Both the position numbers and the translations under genes were made by a program. From positions 1 to 15,621 of the forward strand of contig JAIWNE010000257.1 in the NCBI GenBank assembly GCA_025331445.1: a stretch of 15,621 nt of DNA. The letters are read 5' to 3'. Origin of the DNA: Blakeslea trispora. Its lineage: Eukaryota; Mucoromycota; Mucoromycetes; Mucorales; Choanephoraceae. Below the pieces are notes generated by a model, which was not told the origin of the DNA, did no database searches, and was given only the letters and a program-made list of their open reading frames with translations. Below, in pieces: positions 1-7,527 of this stretch; the stretch's first letter is position 1, and the number at the start of each line of letters is the position of its first letter.

Positions 1-1435
1 CAGGAGAATTCTCAGATAGCTGATTTTCTCTGTCAATTTGTTCCAGCAACTCGCTTTTACTTTCAAACCGTCTCTTAGCATCAGTTTCGTTTAGATACAT
101 GGGATCGTCGTAATTTACAGGTAAACCATAAATACCAATTCCGAACACATGCATGATGTCTGTACCAATACTCAAGTCATATTCATTACTCAGATTCATA
201 ACTTCAAATTCATGGGTTATGGTCTTTTGATTACAGGTAGTGGATAATACGCAGGTACCTAATCTCTTCACAGTGGTATTATTGTCAGCCATTTTGATGA
301 AATTATTTCTGTGATTTGAAAGACTTTTAATAGTGATATTATGTCTTTTACAGAAAGAAAGACTAACAGCAGAAAAATCTGCACCACAATCAAGAAGAGC
401 CAGTGTCCTGAAATTCCTTTCTACCGTAATTGGAAATAGAATAGACTTGGCTACATTTTTAAAGTCTTTAGTGACTATTTGATCTTTCGACTTACATTCG
501 AGAGCCAAGAGGTTGACTCTGCCATTGATGTCTTCACCTTGTTCATGGCCTGCAGAAGGGGAGGAAGAAGTACGGATAGCCATACGACTTACCTTATCAA
601 ATTGCTTTGATGTTTCGCCTTTATTTTTCTGCTTCAAATGCTCATAGAATTGTTTGCATTTGTGACCATAGTACCATTTTCTGTTACAAAAATGACAAGG
701 GTCTTGGGATGACTTACCAGTTCTCTGATTGTCATTTGACTTCATTTTTTTATGAGGTTCAGCTTCCTCTGACACTCTTTGTTTGGTGGGATTATAGGTC
801 TCGTCATCACAGGCTAGGATCAGGTCAATGACCTGTTGGATCGATGAAGGTAATTGCGCGCCGCAAAAAGCAGGCATCGAAGACAAACACTCTTTCCTAA
901 CATCATCACGCAAGGAGCTAAAGAACATCATAGCTAATTTGCGGTCATCATCTATGCCGGCTTCACGACACAGACGCTGATACCGAGTAGCATACTGACG
1001 GTTTGATTCTTTAGCGCCCTGCATGGTACGTCCTACTTGCACCCATGCCATGATCTGACGAGTAGGAGAGTCAAACTGCTCTAGCACTTTTTGGCGAGCT
1101 TCGATCCAAAGCAATTGCTTGCCAAGGATCTCACTCGAGGCCCAGCTGGTCTGATCCCTATTTAGACACATAGGAAGGAGTCTTTCCCAATTAGTGTCTA
1201 GTTTGAGCTGATATGCATTGAGCACCTTCTCGAAAGAAGTACAGAACTCCTGTGCGTTTTCATGCACACGCTCACCTTTTTCCCAAACTTGCTCACCTGC
1301 AAGCTGAAGAAGTGGCATACGGTTAGGAACCACGACACGCATGGAATTATCCATTTCTTGATGGGTTACGCTTGACGTAACAGAGCCAGCGGAAGAGACA
1401 GGAGGGGCACAGAATGAGGCCAAGTTTCTTTCCAT
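1..1435 (-). CDS. Ty3/gypsy Gag-protease polyprotein, 5' part (runs off window edge)
   Basis: The structural (Gag) and aspartic protease part of a Ty3/gypsy retrotransposon. It would form the intracellular particle and process the polyprotein. The first ATG is at 1435 and the frame stays open for about 478 codons to the left edge, so pol presumably follows outside. Visible: a Gag-like helical region (about residues 1-240); a zinc knuckle at about residues 247-260 (CHFC...GHKC, a Cx2Cx7HxC form common in chromovirus-like Gags, at 697-656); and a retropepsin-like site at about residue 349 reading LLDCGAD, followed by IGTD and GIGIYGL, typical of the flap and distal part of the domain. Cysteine replaces the usual Ser/Thr after the catalytic Asp. 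The frame is also open upstream of the ATG to 1570, into the LTR. No stop or frameshift is seen, unlike the pol fragment to the right. Family is confident; exact start is not. Confidence 0.88.
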   Translation of the reverse strand, partial: MERNLASFCAPPVSSAGSVTSSVTHQEMDNSMRVVVPNRMPLLQLAGEQVWEKGERVHENAQEFCTSFEKVLNAYQLKLDTNWERLLPMCLNRDQTSWASSEILGKQLLWIEARQKVLEQFDSPTRQIMAWVQVGRTMQGAKESNRQYATRYQRLCREAGIDDDRKLAMMFFSSLRDDVRKECLSSMPAFCGAQLPSSIQQVIDLILACDDETYNPTKQRVSEEAEPHKKMKSNDNQRTGKSSQDPCHFCNRKWYYGHKCKQFYEHLKQKNKGETSKQFDKVSRMAIRTSSSPSAGHEQGEDINGRVNLLALECKSKDQIVTKDFKNVAKSILFPITVERNFRTLALLDCGADFSAVSLSFCKRHNITIKSLSNHRNNFIKMADNNTTVKRLGTCVLSTTCNQKTITHEFEVMNLSNEYDLSIGTDIMHVFGIGIYGLPVNYDDPMYLNETDAKRRFESKSELLEQIDRENQLSENSP

Positions 1436-1530
1436 GGTCTCAATGTACTTGAGTTGGTCGGTGTAAGCCTTGTCGGCTGCTTGAGTTTCCTCGGACCCAG
1501 GATTAGCTGCTTGCAAAGTTACAAACAGAG

Positions 1531-1810
1531 TGTGATATTCACGGTACAATTGATAACAATAATAAATCAATCAGACCCCAAAAGAAAGTTGTCTTTATTC
1601 AATATACATTTTCTAGCTCTATTTATACTAATGATGGATCCCGCATCTTAACTGAGTGTTTACCTTACGTTGGATCACAACGTACTTTCTGTTCATTTGT
1701 ATAAGAACGTATCTCACCGTTAATCAATATGTCCATATATATTAACGACGTGATGGCTAATCTGACTTTATAATTTGTTATTGTTCCTAAAAAGGACAAT
1801 GTATACAACA
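1531..1810 (-). repeat. LTR of the Ty3/gypsy element (280 bp)
   Basis: On the minus strand it starts TGTTGTATAC and ends GAATATCACA, giving the canonical TG...CA ends. It contains a TATA box (TATAAATAG, 1627-1619) and an AATAAA signal about 20 nt further on (1599-1594), the U3-R order of an LTR. A diverged relative at 5820-6111 shares the TATA, polyadenylation and terminal blocks, which supports the boundaries. A purine-rich tract abuts the 5' end (1811-1822) and the gag frame follows the 3' end, so this single LTR borders 3' element sequence on one side and 5' element sequence on the other. No standard tRNA primer-binding site (TGG...) is recognised next to it. Confidence 0.8.
1619..1627 (-). 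promoter_or_regulatory. TATA box inside the LTR
   Basis: TATAAATAG on the minus strand, with AATAAA at 1599-1594 downstream. The same TATA box and spacing recur in the second LTR at 5909-5901, so it is the conserved core of the retrotransposon promoter. Confidence 0.65.
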
Positions 1811-1822
1811 TTGCTCCCTGCC
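1811..1822 (-). promoter_or_regulatory. Polypurine tract for plus-strand priming
   Basis: The minus strand reads GGCAGGGAGCAA immediately before the LTR start TGTTG. A purine-rich run directly abutting the 3' LTR is where plus-strand DNA synthesis is primed in LTR retrotransposons. Its presence marks the LTR at 1531-1810 as the 3' LTR of the integrase/chromodomain piece. Confidence 0.55.
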
Positions 1823-2367
1823 AAGATTAGATCATCACTTATGTTCTTGTAGTAACAGTAGTAGGATAGTAGTGTCAGTTGTTTGGATCAAAATATAATG
1901 AAGATTGTAAAGGTAATAGCTATCGAGAAAAAACTTATAAAAAAACCCAGTGGGAGATAAAATCGATTAGAAAAAGATAGCTAAGTTATAATCTTGTATT
2001 ACGACGAGTAGATCGTCTGTTACTACGTTTAGTAGAAGAGTCCTTGCGTTTGTTGACAGTTGCAGGCAGCACGGTGCCTTGTGTAACTGCATCACCAACG
2101 TTTCTTCTTGCCCAGTATTCATTTATAGGTTTAAGCGAGTCAAATGAAGAAACTGGTTCCCATGTATTATAACTCGCTTGATCATCATATCCACGCCAGT
2201 GAACGTAATGTTCCATGTTCTTGCCAGTGCCACAATGATTAACTATAGCTTGAACTTCATAATGCTTTTCAGCTAAGTCAGCCTGTGATCGTTGTTCGCC
2301 TGCCTGTACCATCTTGATCTGATGAGTAGGTATATCTCTGGACAACAATGTACCAGTTAAATCTTCG

Positions 2368-2374
2368 AGGATGT
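2368..2374. repeat. Target-site duplication, left copy
   Basis: AGGATGT, identical to 2964-2970 on the other side of the 589-bp insertion. It lies within codons of the interrupted pol frame. Confidence 0.7.
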
Positions 2375-2963
2375 GTTGTGAACATTTAGAATCTATATAC
2401 TGATTACGAAATAAATGATACAAAGTACTATTATACATACTATATCTGGACATAGAGTCTAGAATAGAACTAGAGTAACTGTAATAGATCAATGTCTACT
2501 TCATCTATCTATCCTTTAGAGATCGATTCTAATATGATGCTAACTTGAGAGACAAATTGGATCATATATCAAATAGACCAATTGGCTCTCGGGACTCAGG
2601 CCTTATCGATGTGGATAAACTATTGATATCAGCTATACCGAATCAGAACTGATGTGACAATGAAAATGACAAGATGGTGCTAAAGAATTTATTAAAACAA
2701 TTTTTTCTATCTTACCATCTCAGATCAGCTATGACCTGAGAGCTGAGTAGACTGAATATCTGAGACATGGTCAATGATATAGTGTTCCGTATCCTCGATA
2801 CTAAAATAGACTCCCTGATCATCTCTAGATGATAGAATCAGTTTATCCGACCTAAAAGATATAAATACCTAGATATTCCATAGCTATAAACGACATCTGA
2901 TTTTTCTTTAATAAACTATACAAGTTCTAAAGGATTTCTCTGTTTCATTCTTACACTCACAAC
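2375..2963. mobile_element. 589-bp non-autonomous insertion with 7-bp target duplication
   Basis: This block interrupts pol between the GPY/F module and the chromodomain. It is flanked by AGGATGT on both sides (2368-2374 and 2964-2970). Its ends form a short inverted repeat: GTTGTGAACATTTAGAAT at the left, and GTTGTGAGTGTAAGAAT on the other strand at the right (first 7 bases identical, then partial match). Removing the block and one duplication copy takes out 596 bp and puts the two halves of pol back in one reading frame with no residue missing, which fits a precise insertion. It encodes no plausible protein, so it looks like a MITE-type element. The family is not assigned: hAT elements usually duplicate 8 bp and Mutator-like 8-11 bp. 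Confidence 0.75.
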
Positions 2964-2970
2964 AGGATGT
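2964..2970. repeat. Target-site duplication, right copy
   Basis: AGGATGT, the partner of 2368-2374. Confidence 0.7.
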
Positions 2971-4501
2971 AAGCTCCACTGAGAGCCCAACCTTTGACAA
3001 TAAAAGGACCGACATAACGAGGTTCTGTCTTTGCTTTACGATTTACATTGACGATCATGACCTTAGAATTGAGCGGATACTTATCTGCTTTAATATTATG
3101 AGACTTCAAGTATTTTGCATGGTCAGTATTTTGACGTTCTTTGATGTGCTCATGTAAAGCAGGTACGACTACTTCTTTAACGTGCTTCAATTACTTAATG
3201 ATACGTTTGTGTTCTGATTTCTCAAATGACAAAGTGGGCTGCACTTCGGTATAATCAGTCAATTGATTCGGCTGTCTGAAGAACATAGCCGTGAATGCAC
3301 GTGTACTGTGCAAGTGTCTAAATTGAGCGTTGACAGCGTATTGAGCCATGTCAACATATAAATCCCAACTTTCAGGATCTTTAGCATCAGCCGTTATTGC
3401 TTTAATAATGGTTTGTTTGCACCCACCCATATATCTTTCACACACTGAATTGCCTACAGGATTATAGGGTAACGATACTCTTTGTTCAACACCAGTCATC
3501 TCAGCCAATTGCTTCAAGACTTCGTTCACAAACTCAGATCCATTGTCATGACTTATAATGCGACTGAACCCAAATAAACACCAAATACTAAGCAACTCTT
3601 TTGCAATAGTATATGCATTCTTATCAGGTATGGCTTTTAAAATAACAAAGCGCGAGAACATATCAACGACTAGTAATAAGAAGTTGTTTCCATTAGACGA
3701 TGTGACGTTGAATGTGCCTAGATCCACACAGATATGATCAAAGACACCGTCAGGTAAAATGTGTCTAGGAGGATGATAGCCTGCTTTATGTATAGTATGT
3801 TGTTGACAAGCTGAGCAGTCTTTTACAATCCGTTCAATGTCTTTTCTCAAATTCTTCCAGTGTAACCTATCTTCATGAATTGTTTTCTCAACAGCATTCA
3901 CTCCGAAATGACCAAGAAGGTGAGCTCGTTCAATAATATCACGACGCTTGTCTTCAGGTGGGGTCATATATTCAGCGTACCGAAGCGAGGTAGACGTTGT
4001 AGGTGAAGAAGTGGGTTCTTCGTAATCATCATTGTCATCTGTGGTAGGACGAGTAGGTAAAGAGGGATTATCAATGACCTCTGATTTTTCAGCTTTATGA
4101 CTCATAGCCGCGTTGTGCAACTTGACGTGACGAGCATGAGAAAAAGTTCGATTAGAGTCAGAAATTAAGCTCTTTTCTTTTTCTTGTTTTCTTTCGGAAC
4201 GAGACATGTTTCTTTTCTTCACAATATGTCTGTGGTTATAACTGGCGTATTTAGATTCACCCTCCTCCAGATTGGGTGACTCAGGAGAATACAATCTACT
4301 AAGAGCATCTGGTAAACAGTTGGTAATGCCAGGGATATGTACAATATCAAAGTCATAACAAAAAATGGCTTCATAGTAATTCAGCATCATAGAATTAGGT
4401 ACAGCCTGACTTTTCAAAAATACAAGTGAACGATGGTCGACATGAGCCGAAAATCGGATACCATATTGTCGTATTTGGGCATATATAGAAGCCAGAACGA
4501 C

Positions 4502-5534
4502 TTATAATCGGAAATTCAATTAATCATCATCAAAGGTTATTTTGACAGATAATGTCAAAATAACAATAAATCAAACAATGTTCACAAAGTTGGAAAACTA
4601 AAATCATTTCAGATATCACCAGAGGTAATCCTGAAATCAAACATCTAACAAGCATTGGTAAAAAGCGATGATATGATATATAAAGCGTTCAATGTGCCTA
4701 GCTAACACATTGAAAGCATGATCAGATTTATATTCATTGACTCTCTTTTCATCAATACTTGAAATGGCTATATGACATGATACATGTGATAGCAGGATGG
4801 TTGCATAGGCCTTATAATACCAAGGTAGCAGCATCTAACAAAACAAGCAATGATTCTAGAGATTTCATTATAAGAAAAGACTAAATCATTACTTGGATAA
4901 AGATAGTTCTGAGACATAATTACAAAGGGCTTGTCTATCGTTATCACCTAATCTAAACTGATCTAAACATCCAACGAAACAAGTGAACAAGTATGAAACA
5001 GTTATGCCTGATATATTGAAACACTAATCAAGATTAAAACATATCTTGTCGAGCATAATTATTATCTCTCCAAGATATAAATCAAGTAAACAATATATCT
5101 CCACCTTATTCAAGGCGGGGGATGAAATCTGGCTACAGCCATCTTTCAATTAAGGTGACCAGTCATCCTAGTAGGAAAACTGCTCATACAGATAAAATTA
5201 TAACGGAGTGATTGATTGAAACCGAGATAGAAATAATATATAAGCACAACATGGACTTGCAGTAGAATTAGTTCCCTCTCTTTCTTTTTAATAAAAAAAT
5301 CGAGTTCCCTCTCATTGAATCTATTTGAGACTGCAAATATCACATTTGCTTAAAAATAAATCCAGAGGTTCCTTTTCTTGATGAGATGCTACCACTGTCA
5401 ATCTTGATATATACCAAGATCTTATCTCACTAGCAGAAGGATACAATTACAGTCGAAGGGATAAGATGATCTTATCCAAAATACAAATATGGAAGAGAAA
5501 GATGATTTTATTCAAAATGTATTTCGAGATGCAA
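4502..5534. other. A+T-rich spacer without a supported gene
   Basis: About 1 kb between the truncated pol fragment and a small ORF. Short open frames at 4637-4834 and 5146-5343 (minus) show no motif and start or end arbitrarily. Notable items are a perfect hairpin at 4536-4564 and a near-perfect palindrome at 5459-5477 (GGATAAGAT, one base, ATCTTATCC). No reverse transcriptase or Gag sequence continues from the pol fragment, so the truncation point at 4501 is a real junction. Confidence 0.5.
4536..4564. repeat. Perfect 12-bp hairpin
   Basis: GTTATTTTGACA, a 5-base loop (GATAA), then TGTCAAAATAAC. Both arms match over all 12 bases. It lies 35 bp beyond the pol truncation point. Hairpins near ends occur in some transposons (for example Helitrons), but no other end signal supports that here. 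Confidence 0.6.
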
Positions 5535-5741
5535 TTATTCTTCTTTTTCGGACTCCGTATCAAATCTATTTGATCTACTTATTTTTGTTGGCTCTTCGCC
5601 AGCATTTGTCCTTCTTTTCTTGATGTTCCTTTTGACTTGAACTTTAGGCTTAAATACCTTTTTCTTTGACTTGTTCCAATCAGTTACAAAACGAGGAACT
5701 TCTTCTTCTACAGCCGGCACTACAACTAATTGGTTGTCCAT
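5535..5741 (-). CDS. Small basic hypothetical protein (68 aa), possibly a fragment
   Basis: Not recognised. The chosen ATG at 5741 has G at -3 and G at +4, a reasonable context; the frame is open further upstream into the LTR at 5820 but reads there as LTR sequence. The protein starts MDNQLVVVP, has a short acidic stretch, then a Lys/Arg-rich middle (SKKKVFKPKV, IKKRR) and an acidic end (TESEKEE). Such a basic region followed by SNRFD resembles the start of some retrotransposon Gag/ORF1 proteins, but the frame stops at once, so it may be a fragment. The start codon sits inside one arm of the repeated motif TTGTCCATTGCA. It could also be a chance frame. Confidence 0.3.
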   Translation of the reverse strand: MDNQLVVVPAVEEEVPRFVTDWNKSKKKVFKPKVQVKRNIKKRRTNAGEEPTKISRSNRFDTESEKEE

Positions 5742-5766
5742 TGCATTAAATTTTTGCAATGGACAA
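5734..5766. repeat. Perfect 12-bp inverted repeat (TTGTCCATTGCA hairpin)
   Basis: TTGTCCATTGCA at 5734-5745 and its exact reverse complement TGCAATGGACAA at 5755-5766, separated by 9 bases (TTAAATTTT). A further direct copy is at 5789-5800. It belongs to the motif cluster spanning 5734-6235. Confidence 0.75.
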
Positions 5767-5819
5767 GCTGTCTTTGTACAACGCCAAGTTGTCCATTGCA
5801 ATGAAATGGTCGCAAAGTA

Positions 5820-6111
5820 TGATATATTCACTATTAATAACAACAAAAAGTCAATCAGATCAAAAGAAAGATGTTTTATTCAGTTATATGTTTTCTGTCT
5901 CTATTTATACTATGGGAAATACTGGTATGATAACTGAGTAACTTGAGCACATTGTATACATTGCCTGTAACCTGGATACATTGTATTCAGTGTTTGTACC
6001 GTTTGAACGCAACAGCCTGAGAATTCCATATATAGAAATAGACTGGTCACAATAAGCCTAATCTGATCTTACTTTATTTTATTGCTCTGAAAGAGGCTGT
6101 TGTATGCAACA
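5820..6111 (-). repeat. Solo LTR, diverged relative of the LTR at 1531-1810
   Basis: On the minus strand it runs from TGTTGCATAC to GAATATATCA. It shares with the first LTR the TATA box (5909-5901), the AATAAA signal (5880-5875), the CTTTCTTTTG...TCTGATTGA block and the terminal TGTTG and GAATAT. The U3 half is largely different. No gag or polypurine tract adjoins it, and the 5 bases on each side do not match, so it is a solo or truncated LTR without a visible target duplication. Confidence 0.65.
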
Positions 6112-7470
6112 CACAGTCCTATTGCTGCAATGGACGAGTGCAATGAACGAACAATCCAAATGCGTTTATTGGACGAGCATAATGGACACCTCGTCCATTT
6201 GCATTAATTTTGTAACAAACATCTTGTCCATTGCACTGGTTGTAGCTTCGCGATTGGTTCATTTCTTAAAATCATTTTCTTCAATTGGTTATTGATAATC
6301 ATTTTACATCAATTCCCTTTGTTTGATTGGATTAAAATTTGCCATTTTATTTAGATGTACGTTTATCATTGGATGAAATAGACTTCTTTACACAAATATA
6401 CTTCTTTACGATTGGATTATATTAGACAGATATACAGGATTAGAGGCTTAAAAAAGTGGCTTGTTTATATTGAAAAATCTTTTTTCTGCTGAAAATAATA
6501 GCTATATTATGGGGGGAAATGCCAGGGGAATCAGGTCAAAAAACTAGGGAAAATGGCAGGCACCGTTTACAGGGATAGGCAAAATATTTGGTAGATAAAG
6601 CCCTTAAAAGCCTGGTGGAAATGGCAGGAAAAGATGGATGGGGAGGCTGGAACACTTGCAAAAGCAAGCTGTAATTTTGCCACTAGTACAGGTAAAAACC
6701 ATAGAAACAACTGACGAGAGACAACGATAACGGGGTAGAATTCAAGGGCTATAAACAGACAGAAACAGTGGAGGAACAGAGTAAGCAAGGAGCCCACGTA
6801 CGAGTGCTAAAGTAATAAAGCGATTAATGAAACTGAAAGAAAAACGAAAGTGATGAGTAACTTACATTAAATCAGTAAAGAATACTATAAAAATAAGAGC
6901 ATACAGCCAAATAAAAACGAAGTCTTCCTTAAAAGGATCTATAAACAAATCATGAGTATTCAAAATCTCTAAGTATTCATTTAACAACTTACAGTTCAAA
7001 AGAAGAGACTGATGCTTAAGACTTATAAGAAAGGCCACATAGAGTATCCAAGAGATAATTGTCAGGACAGTTGTTGGACTTTGTATTATATGTTAATTAC
7101 CTGTAAACCATTTCAACCAAGATAAAAGAGATGTAGAGGCAGAGAGACTCAGTTCAAGGGGCTTTTATAACACAAAAAGATTAGCTTATAAGACAACAAC
7201 ATGTTTGCAAGTCATTACCTCAAGCAGTTAGATACAATACAAAGGATTCTATTGAAACCATTTGTTAACTAAAGAACTTTTGTTAGCCTTTACTCAATCA
7301 AATCAGTACTAACTTACTTATTATTTCTAAAAAAACTGGAAAGAAAAATAAAATTAAAGGCAACAAAAAAAAACGCAAAAATACTCAAAAAAATTTTGTC
7401 GATTTTAAATTAAAAAGGAACGTCTATTTTGGGAACAATGAAGATCCAGCAACCGATCAAAATAGTCTGA
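6112..7470. other. A+T-rich spacer
   Basis: No supported gene. A frame at 6567-6797 (minus) encodes only a hydrophobic string produced by a purine-rich plus strand. The left part (6253-6415) has ATTGG at about 31-43 bp intervals; the rest is A-rich with runs near 7328-7372. It probably contains the left end of the transposon neighbourhood that starts at 7470, but no terminal inverted repeat was recognised. Confidence 0.45.
6253..6415. repeat. Diverged periodic ATTGG repeat, about 42 bp
   Basis: ATTGG occurs at 6253, 6284, 6326, 6368 and 6411, the last four 42-43 bp apart, mostly inside a longer core such as GATTGGATTA. Between the cores the sequence is weakly similar. It reads as an old minisatellite or as a set of inverted CCAAT boxes. 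Confidence 0.4.
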
Positions 7471-7474
7471 AAGC

Positions 7475-7482
7475 TATAAATA
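7475..7482 (+). promoter_or_regulatory. TATA box of the four-exon gene
   Basis: TATAAATA about 46 nt before the ATG at 7528, followed by a T-rich stretch and TTTAACAAA just before the start codon. It is the best promoter match near the gene. Confidence 0.55.
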
Positions 7483-7527
7483 AAGCTTATCGCAAGGTAT
7501 AATTTTTTTTTATTATTCTTTAACAAA

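Larger units (their letters stand above)
1986..4501 (-). pseudogene. Ty3/gypsy pol fragment: RNase H end, integrase, chromodomain (broken)
   Basis: 3' part of a chromovirus-type pol gene. The frame opens at 4501 inside RNase H (VVLAS, then DHRSLVFL, HIPG and PDALSRL), so reverse transcriptase and most of RNase H are missing. Integrase follows: the zinc-binding HHCC has its histidines at 3922 and 3910 and its cysteines at 3817 and 3808; the catalytic triad is Asp at 3724 (VDLGT), Asp at 3547 (HDNGSEF) and Glu at 3439 (VCERYM), with exactly 35 residues between the last two. A GPY/F module (RYVGPFIVKG) lies near 3000. A chromodomain (HYEVQAIVNH, HWRGY, NTWEPVSSF) lies in 2276-2120, then a basic tail ends at 1986. 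Damage: the 5' truncation, one in-frame TAA at 3191-3193, and a 589-bp insertion at 2375-2963. The missing N-terminus makes it non-autonomous regardless of the other lesions. Confidence 0.9.
5734..6235. repeat. Cluster of TTGTCCATTGCA motifs in both orientations
   Basis: Exact TTGTCCATTGCA at 5734-5745, 5789-5800 and 6224-6235, plus its exact reverse complement at 5755-5766. Variants: TGCAATGGACGA (6126-6137), TGCAATGAACGA (6139-6150), TCGTCCATTTGCA (6191-6203), and shorter matches near 6168-6187. The cluster lies on both sides of the LTR at 5820-6111, which may have landed inside it. Repeated near-exact 12-mers in 500 bp are not expected by chance. The function is unknown: transposon subterminal repeats or a foldback element are possibilities. 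Confidence 0.75.

Noticed and set aside
607..831. Plus-strand ORF of 74 codons
   Set aside because: Antisense shadow of the gag zinc-knuckle region, which has family motifs on the minus strand.
5101..5120. CCACCTT...AAGGCGGG as a functional hairpin
   Set aside because: Imperfect arms and no recurrence in the window.
4637..5343. Two minus-strand ORFs of 65 codons
   Set aside because: Short, no motif, no splice or promoter context, in an A+T-rich spacer.
6682..6690. CACTA sequence as a transposon terminus left of the Tnp2 gene
   Set aside because: GCCACTAGT is an isolated match; no matching TAGTG end was found to the right of the transposase.
6567..6797. Minus-strand hydrophobic ORF of 76 codons
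   Set aside because: The hydrophobicity follows from a purine-rich opposite strand; no start context, neighbours or motif supports it.
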